In this document: one piece after another, positions 33,414 to 44,345 of the stretch
Numbering within the stretch: the stretch's first letter is position 1
How the letters are laid out: each line of letters opens with the position of its first letter
DNA from: Siphonodentalium dalli
Taxonomy: Eukaryota > Mollusca > Scaphopoda > Gadilida > Siphonodentaliidae
Direction of reading: 5' to 3'
Length of the DNA stretch: 64,000 nt
NCBI GenBank assembly: GCA_032622095.1
Contig: CP136069.1
Location: 68,035,319-68,099,318 of the forward strand
Made by a program: the position numbers and the translations under genes
The notes under the pieces: generated by a model
Seen by the model: the letters and a program-made list of their open reading frames with translations, nothing else
Told to the model about the DNA's origin: nothing
The model's database searches: none

Positions 33414-33760
33414 TCAAGAATGGATGTGTCATCGTCCCGTGGATAAAAACACTACTTTTACCTGCAGAAAACAAGTTCAAACTTCTATTTGACTATTTAG
33501 TATATAGTAGACTAACATTTTCTGCAATAATCCGTCATCCAAACATGAAAATGTGAACCTTAATGCCAGTTTCTCTGTTAAGATTTTCGAAGATTTTCGT
33601 TCGGCGGAATGCAGATTTGTCAAGAATGGAGGTGTCATCGTCCCGTCGATAAAAACACTACTTTTACCAGCAGAAAACAAGTTCAAACTTCTATTTTACT
33701 ATTTAGTATATATTAGACAAACATTTTCTGCAATAATCCGTCACTCAAACATGAAAATGT
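33414..33760 (-). repeat. Inverted ~206-bp units, right arm of FB2
   Basis: About 1.7 copies of the same unit in the opposite orientation (CATCGTCCCGTGGATAAAAA, CATCGTCCCGTCGATAAAAA). The two arms carry unequal unit numbers, as expected if copies expand or contract after insertion. Confidence 0.9.
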
Positions 33761-34059
33761 AAACGAAATATGACTTTTAGTGTTTAGATTATCGTCCCAG
33801 AATTGATAAATTTCCCTAATTTCGACGCTTCGTTATTCGAACGCCCACCGTTCAGCATACGCTCAATTATATCGGGAAAACATCACATTCGTATAGAGTA
33901 GATACCAATAAACAAGTTGAGACCATTTTTGTGCCTCTAAACTCTTTCATTTCCGAATAAAATGACTTTTAAATATTCGTTCCGTCCCGTCCCGTCTTTT
34001 AGACAAATCGTTCCGTCCCGTCCCGGAAAATCGTCCCGTCCCGTCTTTTAGTAGATCCC

Positions 34060-34067
34060 TATTATTG
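34060..34067. repeat. Target-site duplication TATTATTG (right)
   Basis: Exact partner of 32149-32156. Confidence 0.85.
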
Positions 34068-34175
34068 AGCATAATCAATTCAATGAACTCATTTCTATGT
34101 TATTCTTGTCATATACTCAAGAGTGTGCTTCGTGTTCCATCCAGCGTATCTCCGCGGATAGCTATCTATACTCAC

Positions 34176-34233
34176 CGTCTGCAGGTTTGTTCCGAATGAC
34201 GACAACCAATGTCTCCAATCTGCTCAAACCATC
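34176..34233 (-). CDS. Candidate internal exon A of a host gene (weak)
   Basis: On the minus strand a 58-base segment lies between an acceptor (TCTGTACTCTACAG) and a strong donor (GTGAGTAT). Read with two leading bases it gives WFEQIGDIGCRHSEQTCR and ends with two bases, in phase with candidate exon B at 31770-31820. The alternative phase DGLSRLETLVVVIRNKPAD is also open. Short length and two open phases make this a lead and not a gene call. Confidence 0.25.
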
Positions 34234-34534
34234 CTGTAGAGTACAGAGACGCCCACTCACCAATCCAACTTTAGTCCCTGGATATAATATGACACAAATT
34301 CACACAATTGAATTAAATTATACGAACATAGATATTGAAAACTTTAAACCTGTTTGATGGGCTGAGCGCGAGACGTTCGTGTTCATTATTCCCCGCGGTG
34401 TAAAGCATATCCCATAACAAGCTGCGTAATTTGATTGGGAAACAGTGACACTACGCGTATCCAGTCGTGATCACGGGACACCGAAATACAATAGAAAAAC
34501 GCTCTAATTAAGTTACTTCCTAGTCCAGGGATGG

Positions 34535-34720
34535 GGCGATTACATGGCTAATGTATTTGATTAAAATACAAATACTTTTACATTTGATGATTATAAATAC
34601 AATACAGATACTTTTCCCAGTTGATGTAATTTGATTACAAATACAATACTTTTCGAAAAGTAATCAAATACATGTTGATTACATCCGATTACTTTCAGAT
34701 TACATATTCAAGAAATTCAA
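34535..34720. repeat. Low-complexity repeat of ATTACAAATAC-type words
   Basis: TGTATTTGATTAAAATACAA, TTTGATTACAAATACAATAC and AAGTAATCAAATACATG alternate. Self-complementary, AT-rich and non-coding. Confidence 0.6.
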
Positions 34721-34754
34721 TTTTATATTACCATAGTGTGCTATATAGTCAATT

Positions 34755-37700
34755 TGTCAACCTTAACATGTAGTCTGGTCGATAAAAGGTTTGACCTAGA
34801 AAAAATTTGGACCAAGTTGGTTTGTATACCATTTTGAAGAGGAATATATCCTCTATAACATATCCAAAATCCGCAAAAATCCGCTTTGAGCATTTTTTGT
34901 AATTCAAGATGGCGTCCAAGATGGCTGCCATTTTCCTATAAGTCAGCTTGATGCAATTATAGTGAGAACATCTCGTCATATGTATACACATGTATACATT
35001 TATGTGAAGCTAAGACATAACGCCACCTTTGTGAGCCAAAATTGGAACTCCCCGTCCAAGATGGCCGCCAAAATGGCGACCGGAAGTGGAATGTTTACAT
35101 TGTTTCACTAATATCTATAAGATAAGTTTCTGTGGTTTGGAACTGGTTAAGAATTGTGACTTTATTTTGTATTTAGCATGTTAACTGAATATTGGAGCAA
35201 TGAAATATGCTGCTCGTGGGGTCCACACCCCTTCCGATCACTCAAAAATTCGATTTTACAAAACGCGGTATAACATTTCACAAAAGATCCCCATTGGGAT
35301 TCTAGTCATATTTCATCAAGAAGTGGGAAGAACTGTGCAATGTAAGTGATGCATTCTATATCTTATTGATATTTGAACTCAATGGTACCAAAATTATCAT
35401 TTTGGCTCAAAATGGCTGCCAAAATGGCCGCCAAAATATGGAAAATGGTAATTAAATGCAACCGCTTACAAGTTGTGGTGATGCACACACTTGACTATTC
35501 TGTCTTATATAGCTTGACCACTAACATTTCTGATGCACCTTGGGTATTTGTTACCATTTTAACCACTGAAATTACCAGAATTATTCGAAATTTTCTGTCA
35601 CAAACCTGATATCAAAATCGGGAAAAAATCGCTGTTCAGGTTTGAGCCATTTTTTAAAAGTAAAATGGAACTATGTTTGGTATCAAAGATGTTTATTGTT
35701 ACATATGTCACACTGAGGTGTTTTAGACAAAATTACTCAAGATGGCTTCCAAAATGGCGACCAAATTTGGTAAATATTATTATATACATATACATATGTG
35801 TATATATGTGGTGTATATGTATACATAATCAATTGTGACTCACATGCTACATAACCAACTAAATGTTCTATTCTGGTTGTCCCGGTACCCTAAGAGGCAT
35901 GACAAGTTAATTTTGAGGAATGCAATATGGATTTTGCCAAAAAACTTCCTTCTTTTTGAACGGAAATGGGCAGAACGTTGAAACGGAGCTGAGAGGGATC
36001 ATATTATGTGGCTATTCTGGTCTATTAGCATCAACATTAATCAACTTAATACAGTGTGTATGTCTGTTGACTGTTTGGTCATAGGCGAGGTGAGTAGGTA
36101 TACATGGAATTATTGTATTCATGAATGATGTGAATAGTTATACAATGTGTGACTATATGGTCATGGATGGGGTGTCCATGGTGAGATGTATAGGTATATA
36201 AGGAGTAGCTGTATGGTGATGTGTGAGGTGAACATGTTTACAGTGAGTGGCTGTCTGGTCATTGAAGTGGTGTATGGGCATAACAAGAGCAGCTACACTG
36301 TCCTGTATGTATATATATGTAGTGGGTGTGTGGTCAGGGGTGGGCTGTACAGGTGTACATTGGGTGGCTGTATTGTCATGGTTGGGTGTATATGTATACA
36401 TATGTTGGATGTATGGTAATGGATGGGTGTATGTATAAATATGGTGCTGTGTGGTTAAGGGCAATGTGTATATGTGTACATGGAATGACTGCTTGTTGAA
36501 GTGTATATGCATATCTGGAGTACACTTTGATGGCCATTGGCGGTTAGCGTATATTGAGAGTGACCTCATGGTGATGGGTGGGATGTATATGTTTATATGT
36601 AGGGCATATTGTATTGTCATTGGTGGTGTGTACAAGCACACACTGACTAGCTGAATGCTCATGGAAACGGTGTATAAGTATAGAGCCAGTGGCTGAATTA
36701 TCACGATTGAGCTGTATATGCAAGTCTGAAGTGTACGAATGGCCGTGTGTGCGGGGTATTGGTATATCTAGAAGGGCTGTATGGCCATTGATGAGGTGTA
36801 TATATATACACCTGGAGTGACGCTGTGGTCATGGGTGAGGTGTATATGTATATCATGAGTGACTATATGGCCATGGCACGGCCAATATGTATATAGGTAT
36901 TGACAGTATGGCAAAATTAATCGTGGGGTGAATTGATATACAAGGAGTGACTATGATCACGAATGTGGTTTATGCGTATACAGCGAGAGGCTGAATTATC
37001 ATGGGTCAGGTGTATATGCAAGTCTGGGGTGTATGAATGGCCGTGTGCGCGGTACGGGACATTGGTATATCTAGCAGGGATGTAAGGCCATTGGTGAGGT
37101 CTATATGTATATACATGGAGTGACTCTATGGTTTTGGGTTGGTGTATATGTATATCTTGGGTGGCTATATGGCTACGGGTGTCGCAAATATATATATATG
37201 CAGGGAGTGAGATTGTATGACCACTGGTGAGGCAAATAGGTATGCAAGAAGTGATGTATGATCATGGATGTAGCGAACAGGTATACCAGGAGTGACTGTA
37301 TGGTCATCGGTGGTGTATATGTATATCTTTAGTGGCTATATAGCTATGCATGTGGCAAATAAATCTACATGGAGTGACGACTGTATGGCCTATGGTGAGG
37401 CGAATAGGTATACACGACTGAAGAGGTTACTTTGTGTTCATGTATGTAGTGAATATGCATACAGGTCGTGTGAGGTGTAGGTGTATACATGGTGTGTCTG
37501 CACGGTTATTCACGGCTATAGGGCCATGCGTTGGTGTATGGGTAAACCCAAGTGTGGCTGTATGGTAATGGGTGATGTGTATGTCTATACAGCGAGTGGC
37601 ACATGGCCATTTATGTGGTGTCAATGTATATATGGAGTGACTGCATGCTCATCTGTGATTTATACTGGTGCACCTTTGGGTGGCTATCGCTATCCACAAT

Positions 37701-39125
37701 AACTCAAGGAAATGTTAATCGATAGAGGTAATATCAGAGTGTTCTCCACATTAATTGCGTTTTATATGCAATGTGAAAAACGGTTTTCGTGACAAAATAG
37801 TTTATAAGTTAATCAATTGATGCTAATGGGCCAGAGTAACCACATAATATGACTCATTTCAGTTCAGTTTCAACGTTCTGTCCGTTTCCGTTAAAAAACA
37901 TGGACAGAATCCCAAAAGAGGTGTTCGGCAAAATCCATACTGCATCCCTTAAAATGAATTTGTCGTGCCTCATAAGGTGCTGGGACAACTAAACTATAAG
38001 ATTTAGTTGTCAGTTGATTAAGTAGCATGTTTAATAACCAAGTGAGTGACAATTTGCTACCATTTCGGAACAGCAGAGAATAATGTTCGGAATATAAACT
38101 TTTTACCACACTTGGTTGCCATTTTTCAAGTCATCTTGAGTAATATTGTCTAAAACACCACACTATCACACATTTAAGGCATATCAAAATAAAAAGAACC
38201 TTTGATACCAAAGATAGTTCCATTTTACTTGAAAAATATGGTCCAAACATGAAAAGTGATTTTTTGCCGAGTTTGATGCTGTTTGTGATAGCAAAATCCC
38301 ATAATTCTGGTAATTTCAGAATAGTAAATAGTAAAAATTAATTAACGTGCATAAGAAATGTTGGTATTCAATGAATATAAGACAGAATAGTAAATTGCGT
38401 GCATGACCACAACTTGTAAGCGGTTGCATGGCACGCTGGGATAATAATTACCATTTTCCATATTTTTGCGGCCATTTTGACAGCCATTTTGAGCCAAAGT
38501 GACAATTTTGGTACCATTGAGTTCGAATATCAATAATATATAGAATGCATCACTTACATTGCACAGTACTTCCCTCTTCTTGGTGAATTATGACTAGAAT
38601 CCCAATGGGGATCTTTTGTGAAATGTTATACCGCGTTTTAAAATCGAATTTTTTAGTGATCTGAAGGGGTGTGGACCCAACGATCAGCATATTTCCTTGC
38701 TCCAATGGTCAGTAAACATGCTAAATACAAAATAAAGTCACAATTCTCAACCAGTTCCAAACCACAGAAACTTATCTTAAAGATATTAGTAAAAGCGTAA
38801 AAAATCCACTTCCGGTCGCCATTTTGGTGGCCATCTTGGACGGAGATATCCAATTTTGGCACATAAAGGTGGCGTTATGTCTTAGCTTCACAAAAATGTA
38901 TACATGTGTATACATATGACAAGTTGTTCTCACTATAATTGCATCAAGCTGACTTATAGGAAAATGGCAGCCATCTTGGACGCCATCTTGAATTACAAAA
39001 AATGCTCAAAGCGGATTTTAGCGGATTTTGGATATGTTATAGAGGAGAGCTTCCTCTTCAAAATGGTATAAAAACCAACTTAGTCCGAATTTTTTCTAGG
39101 TTGACCCTAAAATTTGAGTTTATCG
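34755..39125. mobile_element. Foldback element FB1, near-complete copy (4.4 kb)
   Basis: The left arm (about 34755-36040) and the right arm (about 37690-39125) are inverted copies. TAGTCTGGTCGATAAA, TCCGCTTTGAGCATTTTTTG, GGTCCACACCCCTTC and CAATGGTACCAAAATTATCA on the left have their complements in mirrored order on the right. Between them lies a 1.6-kb array of a 42-bp unit. Arm divergence looks like 10-15 percent. There is no transposase. FB1 is a repeat family because 12945-15310 has the same plan. Exact ends and target duplication were not resolved. Confidence 0.8.
36045..37690 (+). repeat. 42-bp minisatellite array (FB1 core)
   Basis: About 38 degenerate units of TGTATGGTCATGGGTGAGGT / GTATATGTATACATGGAGTG / AC. 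Same unit, orientation and arm context as 13480-14535. Because 42 is divisible by three, long chance frames appear on both strands. Confidence 0.85.
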
Positions 39126-39289
39126 ACCAGACTAATGGACCAGTTGTGACAATAACAAAACACATGCTCTGTTATGTGCTTAACATAGGCTGTAAATATT
39201 CAACACGTTATGGTTGGACATTGGACAAAGGTATTATCAACACCCTGCCACAATAAACAATTTCAAAACTAATTGATCCTTCCGCAATT

Positions 39290-39530
39290 TAGAAACAACT
39301 TTCAGAAACTTAGTGTTATGGCGTTTAAACATCGAATTAAGTACAAAAACCACGATCGAGGTTCTTTGAGATCATGTTATCAGTTACACGAACTCCCTTG
39401 CATAGTGCAAAATGAAATAATCCGAATTATATTACTGTTATTAGCATATAACCTTGATATCGTGTTTTTGTACTTAATTCAAGGTTTAATATCTCGATTT
39501 CAGGATTTCCATGAACTGTTCCCTGCATGT
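39290..39530. repeat. Imperfect hairpin, possible MITE
   Basis: AATTAAGTACAAAAACCACG (39335) is mirrored by ATATCGTGTTTTTGTACTTA (39458) followed by ATTCAAGG. Flanking bases pair more loosely. Confidence 0.55.
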
Positions 39531-39599
39531 GGAGTAAAATTTGTCTGAATGACTAAAATAATCGTCAAAATTTCTTAATATGTGTGCAATAATATTAAA

Positions 39600-40560
39600 G
39601 TAAACATTATAAATCAAACATCTTAAACAGGTATGGGTGAAACCCCAATATATCTATAATAGCCCGATAAATAAAAAACTACTTTGCGATAAATCACAAA
39701 CATTGCGAATCGTAAACTACTTTGCAATAAATGTATGCGGTTTAGTGCAAAGGTTTTCGATTGATCACAAAGGTTTGTGATAAATCACAATGGTTTGTGA
39801 TTTATCACAGATGTATTTTTATGCGTTGGCACTAATGGGCTTAAACCGTAAAGATATAAATATAAGTCAGACATCTTCAACAGGTCAGGGTGAACCACCA
39901 ATCGATCTATAATAGCATGGTCGGGCTAAAATAGACCGATCGGTCTTTCTCAGCCAGCATGCATCTGGTATAAGGGGAGCATACTGCGATAAATCACAAA
40001 ACAACCTTGCAAAAAATCTCAAACATCTTTACGATAACTCTCAGACTACGTACTTGGTGATTATATTTTTGCGATTTATCGCAAAGATGTTTCAGGTTTG
40101 TTGAAAATGTTTTTGGCGCTAATGAGCTTCTGTGTAAACATTATAAATCAGACATCTTAAAAACAGGTCTGAGTGAACAACCTATCAATCTATAATTGTC
40201 GGTCAGGCTAAAATAGACCGATCGGTCTTTCACAGCCAGCATGCATATGGGATAAGGGGAGCAAACCTTTGCGATAAATCCCAAAACAACTTTGCATTAA
40301 ATCACAAACATCTTTGCGATAACCTGCAAACCTTTCCAATAAATCTCAAACATCTTAACGATCAATCGCAAACTGAGAATATTCAAAATAAACATGTAAA
40401 TATTCAAAAAAAAAAGAATTTCAATAGTCAAGAAATTTAGAGTTCCCTCTCTTACAACAGTGAGCGATGTTCCAGGATGACCGATCGGTGTTTCTATTTT
40501 AGCCTGATCACGATATTATAGTTAATCTGTGGTTCACTCAAACCTTTCTTTATACCATAA
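39600..40560. repeat. Inverted-repeat element family M3 with internal triplication
   Basis: The block 'catcttaaacaggt..tgggtga..tctataatagc' occurs at ~39620, ~39870 and ~40150. The last two are followed by TAAAATAGACCGATCGGTCT. The inverted counterpart (GATGACCGATCGGTGTTTCT, TATTTTAGCCTGATCACG) lies at ~40470-40520. Between them are many GATAAATCACAAA / TTTGTGATTTATCACA words. Same family as 29225-29645. Confidence 0.6.
39690..39820. repeat. Cluster of GATAAATCACAAA palindromic words
   Basis: GCGATAAATCACAAA, GTGATAAATCACAATGG and GTGATTTATCACAGATG repeat head-to-tail and inverted every 15-30 bp. Similar clusters at 39985-40090 and 40260-40380. Confidence 0.7.
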
Positions 40561-40632
40561 TAAATATAACGTTAATAGTATGTTAATGTCATAGTTCCTA
40601 AGCTGCATTACGTGAGCAAAGCCAAAGTCTGT

Positions 40633-41211
40633 TCAGAATTTGTTGTAAAGTATGTGCGGGTACATGTAAAAAGCGTGCGATAAGCAAAAGACTCCACAAT
40701 GGGGAGACCACACTAATGAACTTTGGTTAATTAAAATTGGCACCATGTTGTTTGCAAAATAGCGCTCAATATCCCGATTGTTTTTTTTGCCACGGTGTTG
40801 AGTGTTTTGCTTATCGTACACTTCTGATATGCTGTATCGGTCGGAAAATGAACAAACAAAACAAAGCTCGCACAAAGAGAGTTTAATGTATTTAATATAT
40901 AATCCAGTTTGATACAGCCATAGTGAATAAATTATTCTCCATTCGCAGCTATGCGTCATCGTCATGGCCTGATCACCAGAGCCATATAATGTAGAATTTC
41001 GCGAATATGGTTTCCAATTATGGAAGAGGTTATTTCCTAGAAAAGCGGATATGGACGAATCGTTCAGAATGATAGCCACACATGTTTTATAAGAACATGA
41101 TGCATTTGGACATTGGAATGGTCTACATGTACATGTATGTATACAGCTAAGCTCTAATTGACCCTCCTTAACCACGTTGACCACCAATATTACCAAGTTA
41201 CTCGACTGCAT
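40633..41211 (-). CDS. Unrecognised 192-codon frame (doubtful)
   Basis: This is the longest open frame in the window, on the minus strand. Composition is ordinary (Cys-rich, Tyr- and Ser-rich), with no signal peptide, domain or repeat recognised, and the first codon is start-like but not clearly ATG. No splice or promoter context was seen. In AT-rich DNA of this length one frame this long can arise by chance, so it may not be a gene. Confidence 0.15.
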   Translation of the reverse strand: MQSSNLVILVVNVVKEGQLELSCIHTCTCRPFQCPNASCSYKTCVAIILNDSSISAFLGNNLFHNWKPYSRNSTLYGSGDQAMTMTHSCEWRIIYSLWLYQTGLYIKYIKLSLCELCFVCSFSDRYSISEVYDKQNTQHRGKKNNRDIERYFANNMVPILINQSSLVWSPHCGVFCLSHAFYMYPHILYNKF

Positions 41212-41827
41212 TGATGCTATTAACCATGATCCATACTACCATGGACAACCTTCGTACCTTTTTAAAGTCAGCATTATAACCACCAGTGTCTATTTCTGGC
41301 ATGGCTTGACGCTGCATTGATGATTCAGTTGAAAATGTCGGTCAGTGATCAACTTCGACTGTTGATTTAACCGTAAACAAATTATTAATTGAAATATTGT
41401 TTTGTGTATTGTTAACACGGTGCATGTTGCTCACGAAAAGCTGGACTGGGTGTAAGGTGGCCATGTGAAAAATAAATGTGGTTGCAAAATATTATAACTA
41501 GTACCGTGGAAAGATTACTTGCGGTTACCACATATCAACCACTTTAACCGTGGTTGAACGGCGGTATGGTATAACCGGTGTCATTAATGCCCTACAACGT
41601 TGTTAAAGGCGACGATTAATTAGAGCATAGCTGTACAGTAGTACGTTACAGTGAACAAAGTCAACTTCTAATACAAGTTTGTGACGGATTCAGTGATAAT
41701 GTGTGTCCCAGAATTGGATCCGTGTCTCCGAGATTATCCGTCACTCTATAAATATATCACAACAATATCACAGCGTCACTGGCGTTTCGATCAAAAGAAT
41801 AGCAGACTCTTTAACTGGCGATATATT

Positions 41828-41896
41828 ATGGCGACATGGTCATCAAATCACGTTTCGATGAAAATTGAAGAATATGATCCATCGTCCTTTGTACAG
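41828..41896 (+). CDS. Candidate first coding exon of a host gene (weak)
   Basis: An ATG in good context (ATTATGG) starts 23 codons, MATWSSNHVSMKIEEYDPSS plus FVQ. They end exactly at CAG|GTACTT, an acceptable splice donor, with a complete codon. The frame would stop six codons into the intron. The upstream 200 bases have no stop-dense repeat match and could be 5' UTR. Nothing further downstream could be tied to it before the repeats at 42.3 kb, so the rest of any gene would need a long intron. Confidence 0.3.
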
Positions 41897-42274
41897 GTAC
41901 TTGTATGTTGAAACCATCAAACTTATGACTGACTTATGAGTCACGACTGATTTGTGACGTCAAAATTCTGACTAATTTCTACATTGTTGTATGTCTCGTA
42001 ATCCTAGTCACCAGTGGTTGACTCTTGTGAGCTAATTGGGCAGTTTTTTAATTTTGTGAAACTTAAGTATCTGTCTTTTGAAATTCACAATACTGTCGTG
42101 CATGCCAAGTGTAACCCCACTGCACTCAATGGCTCAGCATGTTGCTGTTTGAATTTCGTCTGTCTCAGTTTGCTGAAATTATCAATGATTAGCGCCCGTT
42201 AATTTTCGGAGGTTATAACATCTTGTCCCGTTCATATACAAACATAATCCACACAGTGCTAACAATATTCCAGG

Positions 42275-42840
42275 TTATTAAGAAGCAAGAGCGATTCCAA
42301 CATATAATGTGTAAACCTGCTATTCGTTTGCGTCCATTTTTATATCATGTAAAAAACTCAATCGCCTCAAGTTGCCGGACGCCGCCATGTTTTCGTGAAT
42401 TGTATCGTACATTGCGTGATGCAATCACGTGGTTCACCATTTGGTTCCGAGATCGGCTAGTACCAAATGCTTAGGTATTATATCAATATATAGAACCTAA
42501 TCCTTCTCGTTACTTATTGCTTAGGCACTAACAGATATATAGGTACTATGAAGGACCTATACGGATTGTTGTATCTAAGAGTCTATATGTCCGAAAATGG
42601 GGTGTTTATCGTCAGAATTTCAAATTACTCGGTATATGTCAGTTGGTGAGGAAATTTCATACAACATTTTCACAAACTAATGCTCATAAAATTAGTCGTA
42701 ATTTTGAAAATATGGTGCCCGTGACATCCACTGTGGATGCTAAAAAAATCAACTATAACCAGCTGCTATAATTCGCATTTTTTAAAGAAAAAAAGCTATA
42801 ATGACAATCTGTTGAAGGTTATCTACCTGGTTGTTCTATA
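42275..42840 (+). repeat. Segmental duplication, left copy
   Basis: AGAGCGATTCCAACATATAA to TCTGTTGAAGGTTATC matches 43826-44345 (AGAGCGATTCCAACATAAAA to TCTGTTGAAGGTTCCG) along its length with small indels. Confidence 0.85.
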
Positions 42841-43077
42841 AATAGGCAATATGGGTTAATATCAAGATCACGCGACGTGATTTTCGGATGATCAATTAAC
42901 AACAAGTGATTTGCGGATGTTCATGATAATGTAGTGATGTTTGGCTATATATGTATTGTTTATTAAATTTTGACTTTTTGAAAAACATTGTTTTGCATTT
43001 TATGGATTTATATATATGGGTCAGTAAGGTAGTTCAGGCCTAATTGGCTTGATAGCATTGGTGGATCATATAATAAA

Positions 43078-43222
43078 ACATTTATTGCATGGTTTCGAGG
43101 TTGACATGAGGATTTATCAACCCTTGGAAGTTAATATTCACCTCGGCCTGTGGCCTCGGTCAATATTAACTTCCAAGGGTTGATAAAACCCCATGTCAAC
43201 CTCGAAACCATGCAATAAATGT
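43078..43222. repeat. Near-perfect hairpin MITE, 145 bp
   Basis: ACATTTATTGCATGGTTTCG ... CGAAACCATGCAATAAATGT. Arms of about 66 bp pair with very few mismatches around CTCGGCCTGTGGCCTCGG. Confidence 0.9.
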
Positions 43223-43780
43223 ATGTTATCACTATAGTGAAGTCATATTGATCTCCATATCACGTCGACATAACACATATTAACATTATAGCGATGTGAT
43301 ATTGGTCTCCGCATCATTTAACCTGGTAACACATATTAGCATTATTGTAAAGTGATATTGTTCTCCATATGTTGACATGATAACACACATTATCACTACA
43401 GTGAAGTCATATTAATCATAATATCACGTAGACATGATAACACATATTAGCATTATAGTGGTGTGATATTGGTCTCCATATCACTTCGACCTGATAACAC
43501 ATATTAGCATTATAATTATAGCAAAGTAATATCGGTCTCCATATAATTTGACATCATAAAACATATTATAGCATCATATTGAAGTGATATTGTTCTCCAT
43601 ATCAAGTCGACATGATAACACATATGATAACTATAGTGATGTGATATTGGTCTCCATATAATTTGACCTGATAACACATATTAATATTATAGTGATGTGA
43701 TATTGGTCTCCATTTCAAGTCGACATTGTAACACATATTATAACTGTAGTAAAGCCATATTGGTCCCCATGTGACGGCGA
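43223..43780 (+). repeat. 58-bp tandem array, locus 1
   Basis: About nine or ten units of CACATATTAGCATTATAGTG / ATGTGATATTGGTCTCCATA / TCACGTCGACATGATAA. Starts directly at the hairpin MITE. Confidence 0.85.
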
Positions 43781-43825
43781 CGTACCTAATTTGGCACACG
43801 CTACAGCATGTGAGCCGAGGCCGAG

Positions 43826-44345
43826 AGCGATTCCAACATAAAATGTGTAAGCCTGCTATTCGTTTGTGTCTTCCGTCCATTTTTATATACTGTAAAATAC
43901 TCAATCGCCTCAAGTGGCCGGACGCCGCCATGTTTTCGTGAATTGTATCGTACTGCACGTAATGCAATCACATGGGTCACCATTTGGTTCCGAGATCGGC
44001 TAGTACCAAATGCTTAGGTATTATATCAATATATAGATCTAATCCTTATCGGTTCCTATTGCTTAGGTACTAAAATACATATGGGTACTATGAAGGATCT
44101 ATACGAATTGTTATATCTATGAGTGTATATGTCCTAAAATAGGGTGTTTATCGTCAGAATTTCATATGTTATTAGGAAATTACTCGGTTATGTCAGTTGA
44201 TGAGGAAAATTCTTCATTTCCACAACATTTTCACAAACTAATACTCATTAAATTAGTCATAACGTTTAAAATATGGTCCACTGGGGATTCTAAAAAAATC
44301 AACTATAAAGAAAAGAAGCTATAATGACAATCTGTTGAAGGTTCC
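43826..44345 (+). repeat. Segmental duplication, right copy
   Basis: Partner of 42275-42840; direct orientation, about 1 kb apart, separated by a hairpin MITE and a 58-bp tandem array. Confidence 0.85.

Larger units (their letters stand above)
32157..34059. mobile_element. Foldback element FB2 with exact 8-bp target duplication
   Basis: The 1903-bp element starts GGGATCTACTAAAAGACGGG and ends CCCGTCTTTTAGTAGATCCC, flanked by TATTATTG on both sides (32149-32156 and 34060-34067). Terminal inverted repeats of about 310 bp, rich in GGGACG motifs, pair closely. They continue inward as ~206-bp units in tandem (32457-33238 on the left, inverted at 33414-33760 on the right). The middle (33239-33410) is a fragment of a dispersed repeat. 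There is no transposase, so it must be moved in trans. An 8-bp duplication fits hAT-type enzymes among others. Confidence 0.9.

Noticed and set aside
34176-34290. Longer version of candidate exon A reaching further upstream (WIGEWASLYSTGWFEQIGDI)
   Set aside because: The frame is open, but its only upstream acceptor is poor and an internal GTGAGT would compete. Kept only the shorter exon as a lead.
34097-34357. 86-codon plus-strand frame beside FB2
   Set aside because: No motif. The better splice signals in this stretch are on the other strand, and even those are weak.
36153-36704. 183-codon minus-strand frame rich in His/Ile/Thr/Tyr
   Set aside because: It lies wholly in the 42-bp minisatellite. 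Because 42 is a multiple of three, stop-free phases persist by periodicity, and similar short frames appear on the other strand too.
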